NCBI GenBank assembly: GCA_965195225.1
Contig: CBDAFL010000168.1
Span: forward strand, 1 to 64,000
Origin: JAHIKV01 sp965195225
Lineage (GTDB): Bacteria > Planctomycetota > Planctomycetia > Pirellulales > Thermoguttaceae
Direction of reading: 5' to 3'
DNA: 64,000 nt
The notes beneath the pieces are model-generated. The model searched no databases, had not been told where the DNA came from, and saw only the letters and a list, made by a program, of their open reading frames with translations. Below, piece by piece: positions 8,701-15,902 of this stretch. The position numbers were made by a program, and so were the translations under genes. Position 1 is the stretch's first letter; the number at the start of each line of letters is the position of its first letter.

Positions 8701-9208
8701 ATTCAGCAAGGGCCTGGGTAGTGGCGGCGGATACATTTCCGGGTGCAAGGCGCTGGCCGATTATCTGCGTTACACGACGCCGGGCTTTGTGTTTGCGGCG
8801 GCCCTTCCCCCGGCCTCCGCCGCCGCCGCGCTGGCCGCGCTGCGCCTGCTCCAGGCCGAACCACAACGGGTGGAGCGGCTGAGGGAAAACTCCCGACTGT
8901 TTCTCGACTTGGCCAAAGGGCACGGCCTGAACACCGGCGCCAGCAAGGATTCGCCGGTTGTGCCGGTGATCCTGGGCAACTCGATCCATTGCCTGCAAAT
9001 GTCCAAGGCGATGTTCGACCGAGGAGTGAACGTTCAACCGATTGTCCACCCTGCCGTCGAGGAGAACGCGGCACGGCTGCGGTTCTTTATTTCCGCCACG
9101 CACACCGAGGAGCAGATTCGTTACACCGTCCAAGCGATGGTGGAGGAACTGGCCCGGATCGGCGCCGATCGCCCGGCCCCCGTCGCAACCGCCGACGGGC
9201 AATCGTAG
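5759..9208 (+). CDS. Fatty acyl-AMP ligase - acyl carrier protein - alpha-oxoamine synthase fusion
   Basis: This single 1149-aa chain has three enzymatic parts. Residues about 20-590 are a fatty acyl-AMP ligase/AMP-binding domain (LQYTSGSTGTPKGVVLSH, YHDMGLIGG, FYPCYGLAEATLIVSGG, RTGDLGF). Residues about 645-720 are a carrier protein with phosphopantetheine Ser677 in GMDSLERM. Residues about 745-1135 are a PLP-dependent alpha-oxoamine synthase (BioF/KBL/SPT family) with HDALAHNSI, DEAHSVGILG and PLP Lys984 in GTFSKGLGSGGG. Predicted chemistry: a fatty acid is adenylated, loaded on the carrier in cis, and condensed with an amino acid with loss of CO2 to give a long-chain alpha-amino ketone, as in sphingoid-base or related lipid synthesis. 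Substrates are not visible. No ketoreductase is adjacent. The linker at about 590-640 contains palindromic repeats. Start may be 5759 ATG or a nearby in-frame GTG. Confidence 0.9.
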   Translation: MEAGVCIAVHLDSLPGTFFGPSNLVELLLHRARCQPTDIAFTYLVDGEDEELHLTYRELDHQARAIGAWLESHDLAGQRALLLYPAGLEFIAAFFGCLYAGVIAVPVYPPRRNRSLGRIQAIADDADARVALTTDLVLNRVMPLIDQTPHLKQLTWLPTCQVPSKMAGDWKMPDVHGDTLAFLQYTSGSTGTPKGVVLSHANLVHNSALISHSFEHTRSGAGVFWLPSYHDMGLIGGILQPLYIGRPNVLISPMSFLQKPYRWLSAITQYRGSTSGGPNFAYDLCVRKITPEQRKTLDLSSWRVAFNGAEPVRAETLDAFAETFAPCGFRREAFYPCYGLAEATLIVSGGYVHAQSEISTFDAEAMARHQVVSTELDAPGGRKLVGCGKTLPDQRIEIVDPETRTPCPAGRIGEIWVQGPSVAQGYWGQEEATEQVFRARLADTDEGDFLRTGDLGFMEDGELYVTGRLKDLLIVHGVNYYPQDIERTVQQSHPRLRLDCGAAFVVEKDNREQLVVTQEIGHHKQSNFQEVFDTIRRAVAGEHELIPSEIVLLKAGSIHKTSSGKIQRHACRDGYLAGTLKVVGQWKDEGQGLGTSVPSETKGATGLASEKRKPTCPKPSPEKPQHKTPAKQPATVQKIPAGHRLTDLVVEEIRRVAKGRDNGMTLDSPIVETGMDSLERMEILASLEDKFGGRFPEEVLPEMETARQLVAAVEKYLGIEPRPASARPAAAEIPAAAYRFDQFPEYVSLRENIDTLEAAGLSNPFFMVHDGPARDTTIIDGKEYIHFSSYNYLGMSGDPTISAASKDAIDRYGTSTSASRVVSGQKEVHIELEREITRFLGTEDTVAFVGGHSTNESVIGHLLGPGDLILHDALAHNSIVQGSILSGARRRPFPHNDWQAADKLLEQYRHEYRRVLLAIEGVYSMDGDIADLPKFIEVKKRHKALLMIDEAHSVGILGATGRGAGEHFGVVRADVDIWMGTFSKGLGSGGGYISGCKALADYLRYTTPGFVFAAALPPASAAAALAALRLLQAEPQRVERLRENSRLFLDLAKGHGLNTGASKDSPVVPVILGNSIHCLQMSKAMFDRGVNVQPIVHPAVEENAARLRFFISATHTEEQIRYTVQAMVEELARIGADRPAPVATADGQS
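7535..7586. repeat. Two palindromic repeats inside a coding linker
   Basis: CTGGGCACTTCAGTGCCCAG (7535-7554) and GGTGCCACTGG ... CCAGTG (7565-7586) are hairpins of the same style as the intergenic GGGTGGCAC repeats. Here they sit in frame between the acyl-AMP ligase and the carrier protein and encode a low-complexity linker (GTSVPSETKGATGLASEK). Confidence 0.8.
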
Positions 9209-9226
9209 GCCGGGTCCGCGACCCGG
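9205..9226. repeat. GTAGGCCGGGT-type palindrome
   Basis: CCGGGTCCGCGACCCGG forms a short perfect hairpin overlapping the stop codon of the fusion gene. Relatives are at 53494-53571 and 54817-54866. Confidence 0.7.
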
Positions 9227-9340
9227 CGGGAAAAGTTTCCCTTTCTTTTTCCTCCGGCCTAATGCCTCCAGCCTTTTCGCCCCCCTTTTCCCCCTTTTCT
9301 ATGTAGGATGGGTCAACCAATAGCTCGCAGGGGAAGGTGA

Positions 9341-9586
9341 TTAGGCATCGCGAGCCAGACGGCAGATCGGCCAGGGTTTCCGCCGCTGGAGAAATTGCCG
9401 CGTGTAGGCCGAAAAACTCTCGATGTATCGGCGTTGTCCTTCGGCGTAGAGCGTATCCAGCGCCAGGCTGCTCTTGCCGCTGCCGCTCAGCCCGCAGAAC
9501 ACGATCAGCTTCTGTCGCGGGATATCCAGATCGATGGATTTCAGGTTGTGGACCCGAACTCCTCGCAGCGCGATATGGCCCGAACG
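9341..9586 (-). pseudogene. Truncated uvrA N-terminal fragment
   Basis: On the minus strand the frame from 9586 to the stop at 9341 encodes about 80 residues that match the UvrA N-terminus: HIALRGVRVHNLKSIDLDIP, then the Walker A FCGLSGSGKSSLALDTLYAEGQ, and RRYIESFSAYTRQFLQ. After that the sequence diverges (RRKPWPICRLARDA) and stops. UvrA normally continues for 850 or more residues with zinc fingers and a second ATPase; none of that follows. There is no start codon or ribosome site in this frame, and a CCCTCTCCC-type repeat abuts its 5' side (about 9589-9612). I read this as a decayed duplicate of uvrA. The rest of 9209-9971 holds no gene. Confidence 0.85.
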
Positions 9587-9828
9587 ACTCCCTTCTCCCT
9601 TTGGGAGAGGGGCAGGGGGTTAGGGCGGCGAAACCGAGCAATTGCGAGACACATTTTACTCCCTGCACGGCCCGGCATACTATTTCGACAACAACGCAAA
9701 CTGGCATAATACCATACCGTTGTGTCTCCGCCCACAAACGGACGATCGCGCCGGGTGGCCCCAATAGCTCGTACGTTGGTTACAGGGTATCTTGACCAAG
9801 GCGTTCTATCAAAACCCCGCTTGAAGTT

Positions 9829-9856
9829 GGCCAGCGGGCCCGTGGACCCGCTGGCC
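9829..9856. repeat. GGCCAGCGGG palindrome
   Basis: Perfect 10-base arms (GGCCAGCGGG / CCCGCTGGCC) flank an 8-base loop in the spacer before the SHD1 protein gene. It belongs to the same word-palindrome style as the other intergenic hairpins. Confidence 0.75.
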
Positions 9857-9971
9857 GGTAGGTCCGCTGATTATGAGAAATAGTTTTGTTAGAGCGCGTA
9901 AAAGTAAAGATTTTGCCCTATAATGCCTCCGGTCAGTGAAACAAGCCGTTCCCATTTGCTGAAAAACCGCC

Positions 9972-11114
9972 ATGACAAAAAAACTGATTGTTTACGCGCT
10001 AGTGTGTTTTTCGATCAGCTTTCAAGCAGCGGCCGAGCCTAAGGAATCGCGTCTCTGGAGAACCAACGATGGCAAACTGACCGTCACCGCCGAGGCGGTT
10101 GACGCGAAGTACGACCGAAAGTCGAAAAAGACGCTGATCTACCTGAAGAAACCCGACGGAAAAACCTTTATTGTTCCGTACGATTCGCTCACCGCTCGAT
10201 GTCGGGAGTTCGCTTGGTATGATGTGCAACTTCGACGGGCGAAGGAAAAAGAACGGCCTTTCGCATTTTCACCGCCGGGCGCTGTCAAGTTCACCGCGAA
10301 GCGGTTGTCCGCCGTTGCCGTCGAAAGTGTTCCCGATACGTTGAATAGACGCGGCAACGACATGCTCTTGGGGATCGCTCCTCGCATTCACGCGCTCGGT
10401 CGTCCGCCGGAAGGTTGGTGTGGCGAGGTAGCCATTCAAGAGGCGCTGTTGCATTACGGAATCTATTATCCACAGGAGAAAATCAACGAGGCCGGCAAGC
10501 CCGTTCACCCCGATCTGTATTCCAACGAGATACCTGTTGCACTTAAGAACTTGCACGTGGAGTATCAATTCTGGGACAATAACGAAACCGACATGAGCGA
10601 TTTTCTCGACTGGCTCCGCAAACAGACCGCCGATGGTTTTCCGGTTCTCACGGCGGTCAAGATATATCCAACCAAGCACGAAGACTGGTCGTTGGACCAT
10701 TTCGTGCTGGCGGTGGGTTCCAAGGACAATTCGCTGGTTTTCAACACAACGTGGGGATTTCGATACACCCTCGCAGAACGTCAACTTCGTTCAACGGATG
10801 AAGGCTTTTCGTTCGCGAATAAATACAATTCCTACTATGGCATCAGCATCAAAGGACCACGCCACCACGAAAACGGCGATCGAACGGTTCGGCTTTTCGT
10901 CCAGCAGGAGACCGCCGATCTGTTGTCAGTAATAGTCAAGTGCGAAAATCTTGAACCGGGCAAAGAATACGCCCTTTACAAATCGGCTTCGCCGAACGAA
11001 CCAAATTCAAAACCGCTAATTTCCTTTACGGCTCAAGATCGGGTGCATGCCTTCCAGGACACGATCAGCCGAGGATCGCCCTCGCTCTATCGCTGTCGAG
11101 AAATTTCGGAGTAA
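9972..11114 (+). CDS. Secreted SHD1-domain protein with C39-like cysteine peptidase fold
   Basis: A 380-aa protein with a signal peptide (MTKKLIVYALVCFSISFQAAA). Residues about 28-75 resemble the SHD1 domain often found in planctomycete exported proteins (WRTNDGKLTVTAEAVDAKYD ... IYLKKPDGKTFIVPYDSL). Residues about 130-280 look like a papain/C39-type domain: GWCGEVAIQEALLHYG places a Cys at a helix start, LDHFVLAVG supplies a His, and FNTTWG an Asn, the usual order of the triad. The C-terminal 80 residues are unassigned. It probably acts outside the cytoplasm. No ABC exporter is adjacent, so a bacteriocin-processing role is not suggested. AT-richness just upstream (9880-9925) could hold a promoter. 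Confidence 0.75.
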   Translation: MTKKLIVYALVCFSISFQAAAEPKESRLWRTNDGKLTVTAEAVDAKYDRKSKKTLIYLKKPDGKTFIVPYDSLTARCREFAWYDVQLRRAKEKERPFAFSPPGAVKFTAKRLSAVAVESVPDTLNRRGNDMLLGIAPRIHALGRPPEGWCGEVAIQEALLHYGIYYPQEKINEAGKPVHPDLYSNEIPVALKNLHVEYQFWDNNETDMSDFLDWLRKQTADGFPVLTAVKIYPTKHEDWSLDHFVLAVGSKDNSLVFNTTWGFRYTLAERQLRSTDEGFSFANKYNSYYGISIKGPRHHENGDRTVRLFVQQETADLLSVIVKCENLEPGKEYALYKSASPNEPNSKPLISFTAQDRVHAFQDTISRGSPSLYRCREISE

Positions 11115-11152
11115 ACGATAATCTTGCCGTTGACCAGCGCTATACATGCAGT

Positions 11153-12472
11153 ATGCGGATTATGAACAAGGACTATCGCGGCCGTCGGGCGACGATCATG
11201 GGCTTGGGCCATTTCGGCGGCGGGGTCGCCGCCGCGAGATGGCTCGCTCGGCAGGGAGCAATCGTCACCGTAACGGACCTGGCCAACGAAAATACCCTGG
11301 CCGATTCGCTGGCGATGCTGGCCGACGTGCCGATCGCCGCGGCGCATCTCGGCGGCCACCGCGAGGAAGATTTCCAAAATGCCGATCTGGTCGTCGTGAA
11401 TCCGGCGGTGCGGCCCGATAGCCCTTGGCTCGATACCGCCCGACGTGCGGGCGCATGGCTTTGCACGGAAATCGAACTGTTCGTGGAAAACTGTCCGGCA
11501 CGGATCGTCGGAGTAACCGGCAGCAACGGCAAATCGACCACCGCCGCGATGATTGCGTCGATATTGCGAGCTTCGGGACACCGGACGTTTCTGGGCGGCA
11601 ACATCGGCGGCAGTCTGCTGGACCAATTGCCGCAAATCGGCCGCGACGATTGGGTCGTGTTGGAGCTGAGCAGTTTTCAACTGCGGCATTTCTCCCCGAC
11701 CGCAAAATCGCCGCACATTGCCGTGGTGACCGGCTGTACGCCGAACCATCTCGATTGGCATCGGAGCTTTGCCGACTATGCGGCGGCCAAGCAGCGGATT
11801 CTGGCCGGTCAAACGCCCGACGATTTCGCCGTGTTGAACGCACGGGACGCCGAAGTCGCTTCGTGGCGGCCGTTGGTCCGAGGCCACTTGGTTTCGCTGC
11901 CGGAATTGAACGACTTGCCGCCGCTGCGCGTGCCGGGCGAGCATAATCGGATCAACGCGGCCTGTGCCGCAGCCGCCGCGATGGCTGCCGGGTGTGAGGA
12001 TGGGGGAGTAGGGCAGGGCTTGCGGCGATTTGTCGGTCTGCCACAGCGGTTGGAGTGTGTTGCGGACATTACGGGCCGGCGGTTCTACAACGATTCGGCC
12101 TCGACCACGCCGGAATCGACCGTCGCCGCATTGCGATCGTTGGACGTACCCGTTTGGCTGCTTGCCGGCGGAGCGGCCAAGGGGTGCGATTTCGGGCCGT
12201 TGGCTGCGGAAATCGTTCGCCGCGCGCGTGGAGCGGCCTTTTTTGGCGACGTTCGCGAAAAATTGATCGAGCGCGTCGCCTTGATCGACCGCCAATTCCC
12301 GTGTATTGCCGTGGAAACCCTCGACGAGGCGTTGCAGTGGTGTTGGATGCGTTGCCGGTCGGGCGAGGCCATCGCGCTATCGCCCGGCTGTGCCGGCACC
12401 GATCAATTTTACAACTACCGCCGTCGCGGCGAACGTTTTGTCGAGTTGGTCGGCAGGTTGCACAACCCGTAG
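11153..12472 (+). CDS. murD: UDP-N-acetylmuramoylalanine--D-glutamate ligase
   Basis: A 439-aa Mur ligase that adds D-glutamate to UDP-MurNAc-L-Ala in cytoplasmic peptidoglycan precursor synthesis. An N-terminal Rossmann-like domain (GLGHFGGGVAAARWL) is followed by the ATP-binding P-loop GVTGSNGKSTTAAMIASILR, LGGNIGGSLL, LELSSFQL, and the central HNRINAACAAAAAM typical of MurD. The C-terminal ligase domain has FYNDSASTTPESTVAAL and ends with LSPGCAGTDQFYNYRRRGERF. Length is normal for MurD. It stands alone, not in a dcw cluster. Start could be 11153 or the ATG at 11162. Its presence fits the view that planctomycetes make peptidoglycan. Confidence 0.95.
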   Translation: MRIMNKDYRGRRATIMGLGHFGGGVAAARWLARQGAIVTVTDLANENTLADSLAMLADVPIAAAHLGGHREEDFQNADLVVVNPAVRPDSPWLDTARRAGAWLCTEIELFVENCPARIVGVTGSNGKSTTAAMIASILRASGHRTFLGGNIGGSLLDQLPQIGRDDWVVLELSSFQLRHFSPTAKSPHIAVVTGCTPNHLDWHRSFADYAAAKQRILAGQTPDDFAVLNARDAEVASWRPLVRGHLVSLPELNDLPPLRVPGEHNRINAACAAAAAMAAGCEDGGVGQGLRRFVGLPQRLECVADITGRRFYNDSASTTPESTVAALRSLDVPVWLLAGGAAKGCDFGPLAAEIVRRARGAAFFGDVREKLIERVALIDRQFPCIAVETLDEALQWCWMRCRSGEAIALSPGCAGTDQFYNYRRRGERFVELVGRLHNP

Positions 12473-12492
12473 GACAGGTTGCCAACCTGTCC
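12472..12492. repeat. GGACAGGTTGCCAACCTGTCC palindrome
   Basis: A perfect short hairpin that begins at the murD stop codon. A near relative occurs at 50047-50067. It could form the 3' hairpin of the murD transcript, but no T-run follows. Confidence 0.7.
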
Positions 12493-12811
12493 CACCTATT
12501 GACAAGATACCGAACAATGTTATAGAAGAGACGTGGCGTTTGCGGCTTTCGGGCCGCGGATGGTCACGACCTCGGGGTCAACGACAGTGAGGCTTCCTTG
12601 GCGGAGGCCGATACGGCGCTGGGAGTCGTTGCCTCGGGGTTTTTTTTGCGCTGCCGCTTGTGATAGAATATCGGGCTGGGGATCGGGAACTCGGCTGGCG
12701 CGAGATTATTCATGAAGGGTGCCATGGGTAAGCGCCAGCTTACCCGTGTTTCAATGTCGCACCACGGGTAAGCTTTGCTTACCCATGGCGCCCAATTATA
12801 GGATCATAGCC
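12493..12811. other. Spacer between murD and the cupin gene
   Basis: No gene is supported here. The stretch holds a 69-base inverted repeat at 12721-12789 (outer arms GCCATGGGTAAGC / GCTTACCCATGGC, each with an inner hairpin such as GGTAAGCTTTGCTTACC). A GGATCATAGCC stretch precedes the cupin ATG. Confidence 0.6.
12721..12789. repeat. GGTAAGC-type nested palindrome
   Basis: Arms GCCATGGGTAAGC and GCTTACCCATGGC close a structure with two inner hairpins (GGTAAGCGCCAGCTTACC and GGTAAGCTTTGCTTACC). It has the same two-hairpins-in-a-hairpin plan as the GGGTGGCACTGGCG repeats but a different word. Confidence 0.85.
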
Positions 12812-13198
12812 ATGAAAATAATTCACTGCGAACAGATCGAGGCCGCGCCGGTCGATACACAAGGGGCGTCGAACTGCCGGATGCGCTGTCTGATCGGCCC
12901 GGACGACGCCGCGCCGAGCTTTTCAATGCGTCAGTTCGAGATTGCGCCCGGCGGCCATACGCCAAAGCACTCGCACGCCCACGAGCATGAAGTGTTCATC
13001 CTCGAAGGCGCGGGCACGGTGCTGGAAGGCGACCGCGAGCATCCGTTGCGGCCGGGCGCGGCCGTCTACGTGCCGCCGAACCAGTTGCATCAGTTCCGCA
13101 ACACCGGCGGCGGACCGTTGAAGTTTCTCTGTCTGGTCCCGCATCCGCTCCGCGGGATGAGCGATATCTGCGTGGCGGCGTGCGGATGCGATGGGTAG
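12812..13198 (+). CDS. Small cupin-domain protein
   Basis: A 128-aa single-domain cupin. The metal-binding motif 1 is GGHTPKHSHAHEHEVFILEGAG (three His and one Glu), and motif 2 is VYVPPNQLHQFRNTG. Cupins of this size act as metal-dependent dioxygenases, isomerases or ligand sensors; nothing here picks one. The C-terminus is cysteine-containing (DICVAACGCDG). It is not in an obvious operon. The start at 12812 follows the long palindrome and gives the normal cupin length. Confidence 0.88.
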   Translation: MKIIHCEQIEAAPVDTQGASNCRMRCLIGPDDAAPSFSMRQFEIAPGGHTPKHSHAHEHEVFILEGAGTVLEGDREHPLRPGAAVYVPPNQLHQFRNTGGGPLKFLCLVPHPLRGMSDICVAACGCDG

Positions 13199-13271
13199 TA
13201 ATCGAGTGGATAGTGGGTAGAAAGATTGTATCCCGCTTGCGGTTTCGCAACATTTTTTCCGGAATCTCTCC

Positions 13272-15887
13272 ATGTCCGACGCCGTTTCCGAAATCGCCCG
13301 GCTTCGCGAGGAAATCGGTTATCACGACCGGAAATACGACGAAGTAGCACCGGAAATCTCGGACCATGAGTACGATCACCTAATGGATCGACTCAAACAA
13401 TTGGAGGCCGCTCATCCTGAACTCATCACGCTCGATAGCCCCACGCAACGTCCCCGTGGCGAAAAGCTCAAAGGCTTTTCGTCATATCGGCATCGCGTTC
13501 CAATGCTCTCTATCGAAAACATTTACAGCCTCGACGAGTTGAAGGCCTACGGAGCCAAGATTGAATCACTTCTGCCGGATGAGGCTGTCGAATGGGTGGT
13601 CGAATGGAAAATTGATGGTGCTGCCGTTTCCTTGGTCTATGAAAACGGTCTCTTAACCCACGCTGTTACACGTGGCCAAGAGAGCGTTGGTGACGACATC
13701 CTCTCGAATGTCCGCACTATCCGGGATGTGCCAATGCGGCTAATCGGCAAGACGCCGCCGCTGTTGGAGATTCGTGGTGAAATTTACATGACCAACAGCG
13801 AATTGGTCCGGTTTAATGAGATACAAAAGGCAAAAATCGAGCGCGGAGACAGGAAGGCAAAATTATTGGATAATTCCCGCAATGCAGTTGCCGGCAGCAT
13901 CCGTCAACTTGATCCGCGAGTATGCGCCGAGCGACGTTTAAGGTTCTTCTGCCACAGTGTCGGCGATACCACTGGCTTGCGGGTGAAAACTCATATCGAG
14001 TTCTTGCATGAAATGGCCGCATTCGGCCTGCCACCCACGCCGAATGCCGATTGTTTCCCCTCGTTTGCCACTGCCGTCGAACATTGCGAAAAACTGATCG
14101 GGCGGCTCTATGAGTTGGATTTCGAGATCGACGGACTGGTGTTCAAGGTGAACAGTTTCGATCAGCGCGAGCGGCTCGGCAGCACGTCGAAAAGTCCCCG
14201 CTGGGTTATCGCCTACAAGTTTGAAAAATATGAAGAATCGACCCGATTGAAAGCCATTCGCGTACAGGTGGGAAAATCTGGAGCAATCACACCAGTGGCC
14301 GATCTGGAACCGATTGAACTGGCCGGTGTGACCGTCCGCCGAGCCAGCCTTCACAACTCAGAGGAGATTGAACGCAAGGACATTCGCGAAGGGGATATGG
14401 TGAGGGTTGAAAGGGCGGGCAAAGTAATTCCGCATATTGTCCGTGTAGAAAAGGATATGCGGCCTGTCGGGACGGAATTAAAAAAGTTCAATTTCCCGAC
14501 CGAGTGTCCGGTTTGTGGAACCAATCTTGTTAAAGACGAAGAGGGGGTTTGCATCCGCTGTCCGAACCCTAATTGTCCCAAACAAATCAAAGAGCGAATT
14601 AGTTATTACGCCAGCCGCAAAGCGATGAATATCGAGGAGTTGGGCGATGAAGTCATCGATGCCTTGGTGAAAAACGGGTTAGCGCATACCTACGGCGATC
14701 TTTACCGCCTACAACCTGAAGATCTGATCGATAAACTTCGGTATAAAGCTTTTGGCGGAAAGAAAACTTCTGGGATCATCCAGTCAATTGTGGAAAGCAA
14801 GAATCGCGGGCTTGCACAATTGCTTTACGCCTTGGCGATTCCTCAAGTCGGTGGTCTCCAAGCCGTTCGACTGGCGGAATATTTCCATACTATGGAAGAC
14901 TTGCTGGCTGCCGATGTTGATGCTCTAGCCAAGGTCTGTGATATAGGGCCGGTTTTCGCACAGCTTGTGCATGAGTGCTTGCACGACGATCTATTGTCAA
15001 AAAGCATTGCGGAATTTCAGCAATCCGGCATCGTCATGCAACATGTAATCTCGCCGAACATCGAGATATTGCTGGGAAAGAAAGCCCCAAAAGCCGCCAA
15101 CGTAGGATATGATTATCCTGGTATCCTAAAACGCCTCCAGCACTTTGTTGGCAAGGATGCGATGGATATTAAAGGACTGGGGGGCGTAACTCTGGATATT
15201 CTTATCAAAGAAAAATTGGTGCATAATTATTCGGACCTTTACTATCTGAAACCAAGTCAACTGAACGGTTTGCGAATGCCGATGAGGGTCAAAGAATCGC
15301 ATAATCTTCTTTCGGCCATTGAAAAAAGTAAAGAAGCAGGGTTTTCGCGGTTATTAAACGCCCTCTCAATTCGCAATGTGGGATGGCGGATCGCGGCAAT
15401 CCTTAGCGAGTCGTTTGGTTCGATGGATTCACTGATGAAAGCTAGTTTAGAGGAAATCGAGCAGACACTGAGGGCTAAGCGCCGAACGAAGGAGCAAAAT
15501 GTTCAAAAGAAAAGCAAATCAAAGAAAAAAGACGTGGGCGTCATAGCGGAAAATGTCTATCGGTTTTTGCATGATGAAATCGGAAAGCAAATCATCGAGG
15601 ATCTGGCAAATCTCGGCGTAATAATGACGTCTTCCAAGGAAAGCCGAAGTAGGGGCCGAAGCTTGGAAGGCAAGACGCTGGTCGTCACCGGCACGCTGAA
15701 GAAATACAGTCGCGAGGAGATTCAGGAACTGATTGTCCAACACGGCGGTCACGCAGCCTCAAGCGTCTCGAAGAACACTGATTACGTCGTCGGCGGCGAG
15801 AATCCCGGGAGCAAACTGAAAAAGGCCAGGCAGTTGGGCGTAAGGGTAATTGACGAAAAGGAATTTGAAGGACTCTTGGAGGGCTAG
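13272..15887 (+). CDS. ligA: NAD+-dependent DNA ligase, enlarged form
   Basis: An 871-aa LigA, about 200 residues longer than the usual 670. The adenylation domain has the nucleotidyl lysine in EWKIDGAAVSL and the ENIYSLDEL loop. The OB domain and a Cys4 zinc finger follow (CPVCGTNL ... CIRCPNPNCP). A helix-hairpin-helix region (about 450-600) is then repeated: residues about 615-740 (LQHFVGKDAMDIKGLGG ... LYYLKPSQLNGL ... FSRLLNALSIRNVGWR) resemble the same module without the zinc cysteines. A Lys-rich linker leads to a C-terminal BRCT domain (GKTLVVTGTLKKYSREEI). The product seals nicks in DNA replication or repair. Base composition is visibly less GC-rich than neighbouring genes, which suggests transfer. 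It converges on a DnaQ-BRCT gene. Confidence 0.93.
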   Translation: MSDAVSEIARLREEIGYHDRKYDEVAPEISDHEYDHLMDRLKQLEAAHPELITLDSPTQRPRGEKLKGFSSYRHRVPMLSIENIYSLDELKAYGAKIESLLPDEAVEWVVEWKIDGAAVSLVYENGLLTHAVTRGQESVGDDILSNVRTIRDVPMRLIGKTPPLLEIRGEIYMTNSELVRFNEIQKAKIERGDRKAKLLDNSRNAVAGSIRQLDPRVCAERRLRFFCHSVGDTTGLRVKTHIEFLHEMAAFGLPPTPNADCFPSFATAVEHCEKLIGRLYELDFEIDGLVFKVNSFDQRERLGSTSKSPRWVIAYKFEKYEESTRLKAIRVQVGKSGAITPVADLEPIELAGVTVRRASLHNSEEIERKDIREGDMVRVERAGKVIPHIVRVEKDMRPVGTELKKFNFPTECPVCGTNLVKDEEGVCIRCPNPNCPKQIKERISYYASRKAMNIEELGDEVIDALVKNGLAHTYGDLYRLQPEDLIDKLRYKAFGGKKTSGIIQSIVESKNRGLAQLLYALAIPQVGGLQAVRLAEYFHTMEDLLAADVDALAKVCDIGPVFAQLVHECLHDDLLSKSIAEFQQSGIVMQHVISPNIEILLGKKAPKAANVGYDYPGILKRLQHFVGKDAMDIKGLGGVTLDILIKEKLVHNYSDLYYLKPSQLNGLRMPMRVKESHNLLSAIEKSKEAGFSRLLNALSIRNVGWRIAAILSESFGSMDSLMKASLEEIEQTLRAKRRTKEQNVQKKSKSKKKDVGVIAENVYRFLHDEIGKQIIEDLANLGVIMTSSKESRSRGRSLEGKTLVVTGTLKKYSREEIQELIVQHGGHAASSVSKNTDYVVGGENPGSKLKKARQLGVRVIDEKEFEGLLEG

Positions 15888-15902
15888 GTTTCCCAAGTGG
15901 TG

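Noticed and set aside
9087..9764. A 225-codon minus-strand frame over the uvrA remnant
   Set aside because: It is a different frame from the UvrA homology and contains repeat-word translations; the true similarity is in the short frame 9341-9586.
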